This document shows, piece after piece, positions 41,935-51,432 of a stretch of DNA of 64,000 nucleotides (position 1 is the stretch's first letter; each line of letters begins with the position of its first letter). The notes beneath the pieces were generated by a model. It saw only the letters and a program-made list of their open reading frames with translations. It did no database searches and was not told the DNA's origin. The position numbers and the translations under genes are program-made. This DNA is from JBGANR01 sp044222225 (GTDB lineage Bacteria > Actinomycetota > Actinomycetes > Mycobacteriales > Mycobacteriaceae). Where the stretch lies: NCBI GenBank assembly GCA_044222225.1, contig JBGANR010000016.1, forward strand, positions 1 to 64,000. Direction: 5' to 3'.

Positions 41935-44673
41935 CTACGGCGTCGACACGATCTCGATCGCCTTGTCGGTGTAGACGAGGAAGCCCTGATCCGGCTCGTA
42001 CCCGTGGATCTCGAGGGTGTCCAGGTTCCGGATGAACGACAGGAGGTTCAGGCTGAACAACTGGCCCGGCACGAGCACCGGGAAGCCCGGCGGATACGGC
42101 GTGACATAGGTCGCCGAGACGACCTCGCCGCCGGCCTGCAACTTCTCGACGACGTCCTCGTCCGAGAGGTACTCACACATTCCGTCGCCGCGATACGACA
42201 GGTAGAACGCCCGGCGGACATCGCCCTCCGGCGTCGGCTCCGAACCGCTCATATCGCGGAACGCGGGGTGGAAACCGCTGAAGTCCGGCTGGTGCGTGTC
42301 CCGCACGGTCAGCCGATGCACCTTGCGCTCGAACCGAGCGCGCTCCCCCAGGCTCATCTCTTCGACGCGGGTGTCGACCTCACGCGCGATCTTCACGAGC
42401 ACCTCGACGAGGAAGGCGACCGAACTCCGCGTGGTGCCGATGTTCGTCATGAACAGCACGGTGTTGCGGGACGTCTTGTTGATCTGGACGCCGTAGCCGT
42501 CCATCAACTGCTGACGCTTGAAGGTGTCGCCGTCGTATCCGGTGTCGCCGATCGACAACGTGATCCGGGACGGGTCGAGAACGAATTCGTCCTCCTCCCA
42601 CGCCCTGATCATGTTCTGCAGACCGGACCGAAGCGGCTGCTCGATATGCGAAGGCCGGAACTCGTCGGGGATGAGATCCGAGGTCCGCAGGCAGCGCATG
42701 TAACGCTGCAACAGCGGATTGTCGTCGATCGCGTCCCGCAGCTGCATCGCGTTCTCGACCTGACGTACGACGAGCTCACAACCCTCCAGCGCCACCTGCC
42801 GGCGTCCCAGATCGAGGGAGGCGAGGATCTGGTAGTTCGGCGAGGTGGACGTGTGCGCCATGTAGGACTCATGGAACGACTCGGAGTTCTTCTGCCCGAA
42901 GTCCTGGTCGTAGACGTGGATCATCGAACCCTGCCGCAACGCCGTCAACGTCTTGTGCGTCGACTGCGTGGCATAGACGCGCACCCGCGCCTGCGCGGGA
43001 TCGGGATACAGCCGCGTGTTCAGCAACTCCTCGTCGGACGGCGGATTCGCGGCCTCGGCGACGAGACGCCGGCCGTACTCGGCGATGTATTCCGGATCCT
43101 GCAGCTTCGCACGCAGTGCGGCCGCCGCGGCCATGCCGGTCCGGCTGCGGAAATCCGGATGAAAACGAGCGAAGGCGAACCACGCCTCGTCCCAGAGGAA
43201 CACCATGTCGGGCTTGATCGCGAGACATTCCTCCATGACTCGCAGCGGATCGTAGACGACGCCGTCGAACGTGCAGTTGGTCAGCGACATCATGCGGACC
43301 CGGTCGAGCTTGCCCTCCCGCTTGAGCGCCAGCAGCTTCGACTTGATCTCCCGCAACGGCACCGCGCCGTACATCGAGTACTCCGGCAACGCGTACGCCT
43401 CGAGGTAGATCACCTGGGCGCCGGCCATCATCATTCCGTAGTGATGCGACTGATGGCAGTTGCGATCGAGGAGCACGATGTCGCCGGGCCCCACCAGCGA
43501 CTGCACGACGATCTTATTCGCCGTCGACGTGCCGTTGGTGACGAAATAGGTCTGCCGTGCGCCGTAAGCACGCGCGGCGAGCTTCTGGGATTCCCGGAGC
43601 GGTCCGGTCGGCTCGAGCAGCGAATCGAGTCCGCCGCAGGTCGCCGACGTCTCGGCCATGAACACGTCGAGGCCGTAGAAGCCGACCATGTCCTTGATCC
43701 AGTGCGAGTTGACGATCGACTTGCCCTGCGAGATGGGCAACGCGTGGAAGACACCGGTCGGCCGCTGGCTGTATTCCTTGAGGGCGCTGAAGAACGGCGT
43801 GCGGTATCGCTCGGCGACGCCCTGCAGGATGCTCAGGTGCAGCTCCAGCAGCCCTTCGCGAGCGTGGAAGACGCGTCGGAAACGCTCCCCCAGACTTCCC
43901 GCCACGCTCTCGACGTCGATCTCCGTCATCAGATAGAGGTCGAGTTCGGGCCGGAAGTTCGTCAGCGCGTCGGACAGGATCATCGCCCGCTCGTCGGGTG
44001 CGGAGCGGCCGTTCATCTCACTCGCGACGTGGGTGTCGACGAATTGCTGCAGTGCCGACAGATCGCGCGTCGAGCGCGGCGTGAAATGCCGGCGGATGAC
44101 GACGGCCTGCAGGTTCATGTTGAGGCGCGCGGCGATCATCGCCTCCTCGGCGCTGGAGACGATCACCAATTCGTAGACGAATTCCGCGTCGGATCGCCGC
44201 CAGCTCCGGGTCTCCTGACGGAGGAGGTATTCCTGCTCCTCTGTCATCATGTCGACGACGAGCACCTCGAAATAGAGCTGTTCCCGGGACTGCGCCTGGT
44301 TCTGTTCCTGCGCACGCGGCTCCACCGCGTGCATCGCGAACTCGTCCTCCTGCACGCCCTCGCTGTCGCCCGTCCGATACGACTCGGACGTGAGGGCCCG
44401 GTTGACCCGGGAGACGGCGCGAGCGAACTTGCCGTAGTCGCCCGCCGTGAAGAGCCGCTGCAATCGGCTGAACGACTGTGGGCCGGGGTAGGCCCAATAC
44501 GGCTCGACGGGCGCGAGCTCGGCCAGCAGTTCTGCGACGACCTTGACGTACTCGTCTTTGAATTCGGGGCTTTCAGGTAGATCAAGTCCGGTGGCGGCCT
44601 CTTCGAGGCGACACCACGCGTCTGCTCGCATCTGCCAGACCGTGTTGTACGCGTTTCCATGGGTGGTGCTCAT
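41935..44673 (-). CDS. large Orn/Lys/Arg decarboxylase family protein
   Basis: A 912-residue fold-type I PLP decarboxylase, longer than the 700-750 residues of inducible enterobacterial enzymes. The first 300 residues form a receiver-like and helical N-terminal part (LLVVDMMTEEQEY). The PLP domain covers about 320-700 with FVTNGTSTANKIVV, LLDRNCHQSHHYGMMM, the Asp in FLWDEAWFAFARFHP and the PLP lysine in TQSTHKTLTALRQGSM. A C-terminal domain ends with PYPPGFPVLVPGQ. It makes a diamine or agmatine from ornithine, lysine or arginine. Start ATG 44673 with GAGGAG 8 bases upstream. Confidence 0.92.
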   Translation of the reverse strand: MSTTHGNAYNTVWQMRADAWCRLEEAATGLDLPESPEFKDEYVKVVAELLAELAPVEPYWAYPGPQSFSRLQRLFTAGDYGKFARAVSRVNRALTSESYRTGDSEGVQEDEFAMHAVEPRAQEQNQAQSREQLYFEVLVVDMMTEEQEYLLRQETRSWRRSDAEFVYELVIVSSAEEAMIAARLNMNLQAVVIRRHFTPRSTRDLSALQQFVDTHVASEMNGRSAPDERAMILSDALTNFRPELDLYLMTEIDVESVAGSLGERFRRVFHAREGLLELHLSILQGVAERYRTPFFSALKEYSQRPTGVFHALPISQGKSIVNSHWIKDMVGFYGLDVFMAETSATCGGLDSLLEPTGPLRESQKLAARAYGARQTYFVTNGTSTANKIVVQSLVGPGDIVLLDRNCHQSHHYGMMMAGAQVIYLEAYALPEYSMYGAVPLREIKSKLLALKREGKLDRVRMMSLTNCTFDGVVYDPLRVMEECLAIKPDMVFLWDEAWFAFARFHPDFRSRTGMAAAAALRAKLQDPEYIAEYGRRLVAEAANPPSDEELLNTRLYPDPAQARVRVYATQSTHKTLTALRQGSMIHVYDQDFGQKNSESFHESYMAHTSTSPNYQILASLDLGRRQVALEGCELVVRQVENAMQLRDAIDDNPLLQRYMRCLRTSDLIPDEFRPSHIEQPLRSGLQNMIRAWEEDEFVLDPSRITLSIGDTGYDGDTFKRQQLMDGYGVQINKTSRNTVLFMTNIGTTRSSVAFLVEVLVKIAREVDTRVEEMSLGERARFERKVHRLTVRDTHQPDFSGFHPAFRDMSGSEPTPEGDVRRAFYLSYRGDGMCEYLSDEDVVEKLQAGGEVVSATYVTPYPPGFPVLVPGQLFSLNLLSFIRNLDTLEIHGYEPDQGFLVYTDKAIEIVSTP

Positions 44674-44802
44674 AGCCGTGCTCCTCTGTGACGTCGGCGG
44701 CGTCAACGCTAGCCGCGAGACACACGCCCCGAAGCGGATACCGGAAGGTCGGCGGCCTGAACCGAAAGTTCAACCGACGCCGCGGCTCTCGTACATCCAG
44801 CG

Positions 44803-44819
44803 AACACGTCATACGTGTT
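44803..44819. repeat. inverted repeat upstream of the decarboxylase
   Basis: AACACGT-CAT-ACGTGTT is a perfect 7-bp inverted repeat in the 203-bp gap between the MerR stop and the decarboxylase start. It is AT-rich and has no T-run, so an operator for the decarboxylase is more likely than a terminator. Confidence 0.4.
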
Positions 44820-44876
44820 GATTCTCGGTGAATCGGTCGTCCGCCGACGCTCGGCGAGACCGGCGACGGACGCTCA

Positions 44877-45275
44877 TCACCGCCTCGCGCCGCTGCCGCC
44901 GACGTCCGCGAGCAGCCTGCTGAACTCCTCGGCGTAGCCGAGCTGAGTACGCAATTCGGCACAACGCCGATCGGCGACCGCCGAATATTCGGCGATGAAG
45001 GCCCGGGCGGCCGCGTGGCGGTCAGCGCTCGCATGCGGATCGTCGAGGTCGGCGAGAGCCGCCAACAGCTCACGCATCTGCTCGAGCGTGAAACCGAGGG
45101 GCTTCATCCGCCGGACGACGAGGAGCCGGTCGACGTCGGCGGGCGTGTACAGACGGAATCCGCCGCGACTGCGCTCCGACGGCACCACGAGACCTGTCTC
45201 GTCGTAATGACGAATCGTCTTGAGGGACAAGCCGGTGCGCTCGGCGACCTGCCCGATCTGCAGCAGATTCGACAC
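44877..45275 (-). CDS. MerR family transcriptional regulator
   Basis: A 132-residue MerR protein: IGQVAERTGLSLKTIRHYDE, GFRLYTPADVDRLLVVRRM and a coiled helix LEQMRELLAALADL. No metal-binding Cys are present. GTG 45275 was preferred because it is 8 bases from GGAAGG; an in-frame GTG 9 bases earlier is possible. It follows the SulP gene by 16 bases on the same strand, a gene pairing seen repeatedly in Actinobacteria, and probably controls that transporter operon. Confidence 0.88.
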   Translation of the reverse strand: MSNLLQIGQVAERTGLSLKTIRHYDETGLVVPSERSRGGFRLYTPADVDRLLVVRRMKPLGFTLEQMRELLAALADLDDPHASADRHAAARAFIAEYSAVADRRCAELRTQLGYAEEFSRLLADVGGSGARR

Positions 45276-45291
45276 CCTTGTCACCTTCCGA

Positions 45292-46794
45292 TCAGTGTCC
45301 GGCCCCGAGATGCCCGCTGAGCCGGCCGAGCCGCTCGGCCGAGGCGTCATCGAGCCCGATGATCTCGACCGTCTTGCCTTTTGCACGGTACTTCGTCTCG
45401 ATCGCGTCGATGGCGGCGACGGTGGACGCGTCCCAGACATGCGTTTCGGACATGTCGATGACGACGCGATCGGGGTCGCCGGCGTAGTCGAACTGGTAGA
45501 CGAGGTCGTTGCTGGAGGCGAAGAAGAGCTCGCCGCGGACGCGATACCGCTTGACGCCGGGCTCGTCGCCGACCACCGGGATGACGTCGGTGAAGTGGGC
45601 GACGCGCCGGACGAACAGGAGCGTCGCCGTCACGACGCCGCCGATCACGCCGTAGGCGAGGTTGTGGGTGGCGACCGTGATCGCCACCGTGACGAGCATG
45701 ACGGCCGTCTCACTGCGCGGCATCCGGCGCAGTGTGGCGGGAGTGATCGAATGCCAGTCGAACGTCCCCACCGAGACCATGATCATCACAGCGACGAGCG
45801 CGGCCATCGGGATCTGCGCGACGACGTCGCCGAGGCCGACCACCAGGAAGAGCAGAAACACGCCGGCGAGGAACGTCGAGATCCGGGTGCGTGCCCCGGA
45901 GCTCTTCACGTTGATCATCGTCTGCCCGATCATCGCGCAGCCGCCCATGCCCCCGGTGAAGCCGGTGACGATGTTGGCGACGCCCTGACCCCAGCCTTCA
46001 CGCGTCTTGTCCGAGTGGGTGTCGGTGATGTCATCGACGAGCTTGGCCGTGAGCAGCGATTCGAGGAGGCCGACGAGCGCCATCGCCAAGGCGTACGGCG
46101 CGATGATCCGAAGCGTGTCGACGGACAACGGCACGTCCGGGATGAGGAATGACGGCAAGGTGTCGGGCAGGTCGCCCTCGTCGCCGACGTTCGGCACCGC
46201 GACGGCGAAGGCCATCGTCACTCCGGTGAGCACGACGATCGCGACGAGCGGCGCCGGGACCGCGGTGGTGACCCGCGGCAGCCCGATGATGATCGCCAGC
46301 GCGGCGGCCAGCATCGGATAGACCAGCCACGGCACGTCGATGAGATGCGGCAACTGCGCCAGAAAGACGAGGATCGCCAGCGCGTTGACGAAACCGACCA
46401 TGACGCTGCGGGGGATGAAACGCAGGAGTTTCGCGACGCCGAGCAGGCTGAGCACGATCTGGAACACGCCGGCGAGAATCACGGCGGCGATGAGGTGGTC
46501 GAGACCGTGGACGCTGACCAGCGGCGCCACGACGAGCGCGACCGCACCGGTGGCTGCCGAGATCATCGCCCTGCGTCCGCCGACGATCGAGATGGTGACG
46601 GCCATGGTGAACGACGCGAACAGGCCGACCCGCGGATCGACGCCGGCGATGATCGAGAACGAGATCGCCTCCGGGATGAGGGCGAGCGCGACGACAAGAC
46701 CCGCCAGGACCTCGGTTCGAAGTCGCTTGGGACTGCGCAGCGCGCCGAGCACAGAGTCGGTGTCGGCGCCCGCGGCCGCCTTGGTGGACAGCAC
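45292..46794 (-). CDS. SulP-family anion transporter with STAS domain
   Basis: A 500-residue membrane carrier for sulfate, bicarbonate or similar anions. About 10-12 hydrophobic helices fill residues 30-395, with the family segments AISFSIIAGVDPRVGLFASF and FTGGMGGCAMIGQTMINVK. A C-terminal STAS domain follows (VIDMSETHVWDASTVAAID, about residues 430-490). Group members in Actinobacteria often pair with a MerR gene or carbonic anhydrase; here MerR is next. Start GTG 46794 with AAAGGA 9 bases upstream. Confidence 0.92.
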   Translation of the reverse strand: MLSTKAAAGADTDSVLGALRSPKRLRTEVLAGLVVALALIPEAISFSIIAGVDPRVGLFASFTMAVTISIVGGRRAMISAATGAVALVVAPLVSVHGLDHLIAAVILAGVFQIVLSLLGVAKLLRFIPRSVMVGFVNALAILVFLAQLPHLIDVPWLVYPMLAAALAIIIGLPRVTTAVPAPLVAIVVLTGVTMAFAVAVPNVGDEGDLPDTLPSFLIPDVPLSVDTLRIIAPYALAMALVGLLESLLTAKLVDDITDTHSDKTREGWGQGVANIVTGFTGGMGGCAMIGQTMINVKSSGARTRISTFLAGVFLLFLVVGLGDVVAQIPMAALVAVMIMVSVGTFDWHSITPATLRRMPRSETAVMLVTVAITVATHNLAYGVIGGVVTATLLFVRRVAHFTDVIPVVGDEPGVKRYRVRGELFFASSNDLVYQFDYAGDPDRVVIDMSETHVWDASTVAAIDAIETKYRAKGKTVEIIGLDDASAERLGRLSGHLGAGH

Positions 46795-46911
46795 GACAGG
46801 ACGTCCTTTCGGAGAGGGTGCCCGACACGCGGCCGATCGCCGGCTCGGGAGGAGGAGGGCGCGTCATCGCGCCGACGAGCCGATGCACGGCTCGAAATCT
46901 CTCTGCACCCT

Positions 46912-46932
46912 ACTCTCCCGTGAGGGGAGAGT
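46912..46932. promoter_or_regulatory. inverted repeat, likely MerR operator or arsC terminator
   Basis: ACTCTCCC (46912-46919) and GGGAGAGT (46925-46932) pair perfectly. On the minus strand the repeat is followed directly by TAGGGT, a fair -10 box of the MerR kind, with a 19-base spacer from GGATAA. This would serve the SulP-MerR operon 118 bases downstream. The right arm overlaps the arsC stop codon, so a terminator role is also possible. Confidence 0.5.
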
Positions 46933-47348
46933 TATCCGCCGTCGACGCCCAACTCTGCCAACAGGCCGCGCACCCTGGCCTCGATCACGTCGCGGATCGG
47001 CCGCACCTCATCCAGCGGACGGCCGGCGGGATCGTCGAGCGGCCAGTCGACGTACCGGACCTCCGGGAGGTACGGGCAGGTGTCGCCGCAGCCCATCGTC
47101 ACGACGACGTCGCACGAGCGGACGGTGGCCTCGTCCCAGCGTTTCGGCTGCTCACCGGTGATGTCGACGCCGATCTCGGCCATCGCCGCGACGGCCGTCG
47201 GATTGAGCCGGTCGGCCGGCTCGGAGCCGCCGGAGAACGCCACGGCCCGGTCGCCCGCGAGCGCGGTGAAGTAGCCGAGCGCCATCTGGGAGCGGCCGGC
47301 GTTGTGGACGCAGAGGAACAGCACCGCGGGCTTGCCGTCGACGCTCAT
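46932..47348 (-). CDS. arsC: arsenate reductase (low-molecular-weight phosphatase type)
   Basis: A 138-residue protein. VLFLCVHNAGRSQMA near the N-terminus carries the P-loop CX5R nucleophile (Cys-Val-His-Asn-Ala-Gly-Arg), and VVVTMGCGDTCPYLP carries the second Cys pair. This fold class reduces As(V) to As(III), coupled to thioredoxin or, in this lineage, mycothiol/mycoredoxin. It ends the arsR-acr3-arsC operon, 32 bases after acr3. Confidence 0.94.
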   Translation of the reverse strand: MSVDGKPAVLFLCVHNAGRSQMALGYFTALAGDRAVAFSGGSEPADRLNPTAVAAMAEIGVDITGEQPKRWDEATVRSCDVVVTMGCGDTCPYLPEVRYVDWPLDDPAGRPLDEVRPIRDVIEARVRGLLAELGVDGG

Positions 47349-47380
47349 GGAAGTCTCCTATCGATCGGATGTGGTGGACG

Positions 47381-48475
47381 TCATCGCCGGCGGGCGGCGA
47401 ACCGCGTCCGGAGTGAGAGGGATACGTAGACGAGGCCGACGAGCACCGGCACCTCGATGAGCGGCCCGACGACCCCGGCCAGCGCCTCACCGGACGCGGC
47501 ACCGTAGGTACCGATCGCCACGGCGATCGCGAGCTCGAAATTGTTGCCGGCGGCCGTGAACGCGAGCGTTGTGGTGCGCTCGTACCCGAGCCTCAGGATG
47601 GCGCCAAGCAGGTAGCCGCCGCCCCACATGATCGCGAAGTAGGCCAGCAACGGCAGCGCGATCCGCGCCACATCCAACGGGCGCGACGTGATCTGCTCCC
47701 CCTGCAGTGCGAACAACACGACGATGGTGAACAGCAGCCCGTACAGGGCCCAGGGGCCGATACGCGGCAGCAGTGTCGTCTCGTACCAGACGCGGCCTTT
47801 CGCCTTCTCCCCCACACGGCGCGTCAGATACCCCGCGACCAGCGGCACGCCGAGGAATACGAGTACCGATACAGCGATCTCCCACGGCGACGCGTCGATC
47901 GCGGCCCGCGGCAGGCCCAGCCAACCGGGTAGGACGGACAGGTAGAACCAGCCGAGGACGGCGAACATGAACACCTGGAACACCGAGTTCAACGCCACCA
48001 GTACCGCGGCGGCCTCCCGATCGCCGCAGGCCAGGTCGTTCCAGATGATGACCATGGCGATGCAGCGCGCGAGGCCGACGATGATCAGCCCGGTGCGATA
48101 CTCGGGCAGGTCCGGCAACAGCAGCCAGGCGAGCGCGAACATGAGCGCGGGGCCGACCAACCAGTTGAGCACCAGCGATCCCACCAGCAGCCGGCGATCG
48201 CTCGTCACGGCATCGAGACGGTCGTAGCGCACCTTCGCGAGAACCGGATACATCATCATGAGCAACCCGAGCGCGATCGGCAACGACACCCCGTCGATCT
48301 GGACTCTCTCCAGCGCGGTGTTCAAGCCCGGAATCATCCGGCCGAGCAGCAGTCCGGCCACCATCGCGGCCCCGATCCAGACCGGCAGGAGCCGATCGAG
48401 GATGGACAGGCCACCGGCGACGGTGTGGTGATCGGCGGCTCGGTGCTCGGCGTCGGCCCGGGCGTTCCTCGTCAC
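47381..48475 (-). CDS. acr3: Acr3-type arsenite efflux permease
   Basis: A 364-residue permease with 10 hydrophobic helices. The conserved Cys in the fourth helix (LARCIAMVIIWNDLACGD) and the Glu in the ninth (AGNNFELAIAVAIG) are present; both are known to be needed for As(III) export by Acr3 proteins. GTG 48475 overlaps the arsR stop (GTGA). With ArsC it forms the standard detoxification pathway: arsenate reduction then arsenite extrusion. Confidence 0.94.
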   Translation of the reverse strand: MTRNARADAEHRAADHHTVAGGLSILDRLLPVWIGAAMVAGLLLGRMIPGLNTALERVQIDGVSLPIALGLLMMMYPVLAKVRYDRLDAVTSDRRLLVGSLVLNWLVGPALMFALAWLLLPDLPEYRTGLIIVGLARCIAMVIIWNDLACGDREAAAVLVALNSVFQVFMFAVLGWFYLSVLPGWLGLPRAAIDASPWEIAVSVLVFLGVPLVAGYLTRRVGEKAKGRVWYETTLLPRIGPWALYGLLFTIVVLFALQGEQITSRPLDVARIALPLLAYFAIMWGGGYLLGAILRLGYERTTTLAFTAAGNNFELAIAVAIGTYGAASGEALAGVVGPLIEVPVLVGLVYVSLSLRTRFAARRR

Positions 48476-48855
48476 GGCGCACCGGCGCCGGCGCAGTCGC
48501 TCCCCGGAATGCTCGGGACTCCGTCGGTGACGAGCACCGCCGACAGCCGTCGCAACACCGATGGATTCACGCGGTAGTAGACCCAGCTGCCACGTCGCTC
48601 GCAGTCGACGAGCCCCGCCTCGCGCAGCACCTTGAGATGGTGCGAGATCGTCGGCTGCGACAGGTCGAACGACCCGGAGATGTCGCAGACGCACGCCTCA
48701 CCGCCGGTGTGACTCGCGACCAGCGACAGCAGCCGCAGCCGGACGGGATCCCCCAGCGCCTTGAACATCGGGGCGAGTCCGCTCGCTCGGTCCTCGGTGA
48801 GGGGTTCCCATGCAAGCGGCGGGCAGCACTGGCCCACCCCGACCTGATTCGACAT
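48472..48855 (-). CDS. arsR: ArsR arsenic-responsive repressor
   Basis: A 127-residue ArsR/SmtB protein. Cys10-Cys11 and the ACVCDI segment (Cys55, Cys57) just before the recognition helix LSQPTISHHLKVLREAG give both Cys pairs that known ArsR proteins use for As(III). LFKALGDP-type sequence FKALGDPVRLRLLSL is the dimer and HTH start. It heads the operon, with an inverted repeat covering its start codon. Confidence 0.93.
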   Translation of the reverse strand: MSNQVGVGQCCPPLAWEPLTEDRASGLAPMFKALGDPVRLRLLSLVASHTGGEACVCDISGSFDLSQPTISHHLKVLREAGLVDCERRGSWVYYRVNPSVLRRLSAVLVTDGVPSIPGSDCAGAGAP

Positions 48856-48878
48856 CCATCGATATTGACAGATGTCGA
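48849..48878. promoter_or_regulatory. ArsR operator over the arsR start
   Basis: TCGACATC (48849-48856) and GATGTCGA (48871-48878) are perfect 8-bp arms with 14 bases between. The start codon of arsR (48853-48855) sits inside the left arm, so binding would block both transcription and possibly leader reading. The motif matches the GACAT sites before the first arsR. Confidence 0.65.
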
Positions 48879-48899
48879 ACCAGTCGACAAGCGTGGTGG

Positions 48900-51290
48900 T
48901 CAGCCGCCCACGTAGGCCGCCAGATGTTCGCCGGTCAGCGTCGAGCGGTCCGCGATGAGATCCGCCGGCGTGCCCTCGAAGACGACTCGGCCGCCGTCGT
49001 GTCCGGCGCCCGGGCCGAGATCGATGATCCAGTCGGCGTGCGCCATGACGGCCTGGTGGTGCTCGATGACGATCACCGACTTGCCGTCGTCGACGAGTCG
49101 GTCGAGCAATCCGAGCAGTTGCTCGACGTCGGCGAGATGGAGACCCGTCGTCGGCTCGTCGAGGACGTAGACGCCGCCCTGCCCGGCCATCTGCGTCGCC
49201 AGCTTGAGCCGCTGACGTTCGCCGCCCGAGAGCGTCGTCAACGGCTGGCCGAGGCTGATGTAGCCGAGACCGACGTCGGCGAGCCGCTGCAGGATCTTGT
49301 GGGCCGCCGGGATCCGGGCCTCGCCGGCGCTGAAGAACGTCTCGGCCTCGGCCACCGACATCGCGAGCACCTCGCTGATGTCACGTCCGCCGAGGTGGTA
49401 TTCGAGAACGGACGCCTGGAAGCGCTTGCCCTCGCACTCCTCGCACAGACTGGCGACGCCCGCCATCATCGCCAGATCGGTGTAGACGACGCCCGCGCCG
49501 TTGCACGTCGGGCAGGCGCCCTCCGAGTTGGCGCTGAACAACGCCGGCTTGACGCCGTTGACCTTGGCGAACGCCTTGCGGATCGGCTCCAGCAGCCCGG
49601 TGTACGTCGCCGGGTTGCTCCGCCGCGAACCCCGGATGGCCGACTGGTCGACCGCCACCACGCCGTCGCGCTTGGACACCGACCCGTGGATGAGCGAGCT
49701 CTTACCCGAACCCGCGACGCCCGTGACGACCACGAGCACGCCGAGCGGGATGTCGACGTCGACGTCCCGCAGATTGTGAGAGGTGGCGCCGCGCACCTCC
49801 AGCACGCTCGACGCCGTCCGCACCGCGGGCTTGAGCGACGCCCGGTCGTCCAGATGCCGTCCGGTGAGGGTGCCGCTGGCCCGCAGATCCTCGACCGTGC
49901 CCTGGAAGCAGATGGTGCCGCCGGCGGTGCCGGCTCCGGGCCCGAGGTCGACGACGTGGTCGGCGATCGCGATCGCCTCCGGCTTGTGCTCGACGACGAG
50001 CACCGTGTTGCCCTTGTCCCGCAGTTGCAGCAGCAGGGTGTTCATCCGCTGGATGTCGTGCGGGTGCAGGCCGATGGTCGGCTCGTCGAAGACATAGGTG
50101 ACGTCGGTGAGCGACGACCCGAGATGGCGGATCATCTTGACGCGCTGCGCCTCACCGCCGGACAGCGTGCCCGACGGGCGGTCGAGCGAGAGGTAGCCCA
50201 GCCCGATCTCGACGAACGAGTCGAGCGTCTCGCGCAGCGCGGTCAGCAACGGCGCCACGGACGGCTCGTCGAGCGTCCGAACCCATGCGGCCAGGTCGCT
50301 GATCTGCATCTTGCAGGCGTCGGCGATGCTGATACCCGCGATCTTCGACGACCGCGCGCCCTCGTTGAGCCGCGTGCCGTCGCATTCGGGGCACGTGCCG
50401 AAGGTGATCGCCCGGTCGACGAACGCCCGGATGTGCGGCTGCATCGCCTCGCGGTCCTTGGCGAGGAACGACTTCTGGATCTTCGGGATCAGCCCCTCGT
50501 AGGTGACGTTGATGCCTTCGACCTTGACCTTCGTCGGCTCCTTGTAGAGGAGAGCGTCGAGCTCGCGCTTGGTGAAGCTCTTGATCGGCTTGTCGGCGTT
50601 GAAGAATCCGCAGCCGCGGAAGATCCGGCCGTACCAGCCCTCCATGCTGTACCCGGGGATCGTGAGCGCGCCCTCGTTGAGCGACTTGTCCGCGTCGTAG
50701 AGCGCCGAGAGATCGAAGTCGCTGACCCGGCCCGTGCCCTCGCACCGGGGACACATGCCGCCGGTGACGCTGAACTCGCGCCGCTCCTTGGTGGTGGTGC
50801 CGGCGCGTTCGACGGTCACCGCTCCCGCGCCGCTCACCGACGCGACGTTGAAGGAGAACGCCTGCGACGAACCGATATGCGGCTGCCCCAGCCGGCTGAA
50901 CAGAATGCGCAGCATCGCGTTCGCGTCGGTGACGGTGCCGACGGTCGAGCGGACGTTCGCGCCCATCCGCTCCTGATCGACGATGATCGCCGTGGTCAGT
51001 CCGTCGAGCACGTCGACGTCCGGCCGCGCGAGCGTCGGCATGAATCCCTGGACGAAGGCGCTGTAGGTCTCGTTGATCATGCGCTGCGATTCGGCCGCGA
51101 TCGTGCCGAAGACCAGCGAACTCTTGCCCGAACCGGAGACGCCGGTGAACGCCGTCAGCCGACGCTTGGGGAGTTCGATGCTGACGTCCTTGAGGTTGTT
51201 CTCCCGTGCGCCCTGTACCCGGATCAGATCGTGGCCGTCGGCGACGTGCTGCGCCGACGGCTGCGTGTCCGTATTCGTGGCCGTGCTCAT
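48900..51290 (-). CDS. UvrA-like ABC ATPase (excinuclease A paralogue, drug-resistance type)
   Basis: A 796-residue UvrA-like protein, shorter than the 950 of true UvrA. Two ABC cassettes have Walker A TGVSGSGKSS and TGVAGSGKSS, signatures TLSGGEAQRVK and TLSGGERQRLK, and Walker B VTYVFDEPTIGLHP and GVYVLDEPTTGLHL. Zinc-type CxxC sets CPRCEG, CPECDG, CPTCNG and CEECEG are present. Such paralogues (DrrC-like) protect against DNA-binding drugs. ATG 51290 (MSTATNT) was chosen; open frame upstream is not conserved. A strong hairpin upstream separates it from the VOC gene. Confidence 0.92.
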   Translation of the reverse strand: MSTATNTDTQPSAQHVADGHDLIRVQGARENNLKDVSIELPKRRLTAFTGVSGSGKSSLVFGTIAAESQRMINETYSAFVQGFMPTLARPDVDVLDGLTTAIIVDQERMGANVRSTVGTVTDANAMLRILFSRLGQPHIGSSQAFSFNVASVSGAGAVTVERAGTTTKERREFSVTGGMCPRCEGTGRVSDFDLSALYDADKSLNEGALTIPGYSMEGWYGRIFRGCGFFNADKPIKSFTKRELDALLYKEPTKVKVEGINVTYEGLIPKIQKSFLAKDREAMQPHIRAFVDRAITFGTCPECDGTRLNEGARSSKIAGISIADACKMQISDLAAWVRTLDEPSVAPLLTALRETLDSFVEIGLGYLSLDRPSGTLSGGEAQRVKMIRHLGSSLTDVTYVFDEPTIGLHPHDIQRMNTLLLQLRDKGNTVLVVEHKPEAIAIADHVVDLGPGAGTAGGTICFQGTVEDLRASGTLTGRHLDDRASLKPAVRTASSVLEVRGATSHNLRDVDVDIPLGVLVVVTGVAGSGKSSLIHGSVSKRDGVVAVDQSAIRGSRRSNPATYTGLLEPIRKAFAKVNGVKPALFSANSEGACPTCNGAGVVYTDLAMMAGVASLCEECEGKRFQASVLEYHLGGRDISEVLAMSVAEAETFFSAGEARIPAAHKILQRLADVGLGYISLGQPLTTLSGGERQRLKLATQMAGQGGVYVLDEPTTGLHLADVEQLLGLLDRLVDDGKSVIVIEHHQAVMAHADWIIDLGPGAGHDGGRVVFEGTPADLIADRSTLTGEHLAAYVGG

Positions 51291-51385
51291 CGTGTCTCCA
51301 TCCGTCGTTCTGCCGGGCCGTTCGTGGGCCACCGGCGTCGGGCTTGATCTAACCAGCGAGCACCGACAGAAATCGGTCCGCGCGC

Positions 51386-51421
51386 GACACCGGCGGCGGC
51401 CGGGCGGCCGCCGCCGGTGTC
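51386..51421 (-). terminator. strong terminator between the VOC and UvrA-like genes
   Basis: Perfect 16-bp stem (51386-51401 with 51406-51421) and a GGGC loop, beginning 12 bases past the VOC stop on the minus strand. It should end the AraC-VOC transcript before the UvrA-like gene. Confidence 0.8.
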
Positions 51422-51432
51422 ATCGGCTCGGT

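Noticed and set aside
42004..44580. 858-codon open frame on the plus strand opposite the decarboxylase
   Set aside because: Antisense shadow in high-GC DNA; no domain sequence, while the minus-strand frame is a complete PLP enzyme.
48810..51347. 845-codon open frame opposite the UvrA-like gene
   Set aside because: Antisense shadow; no motifs.
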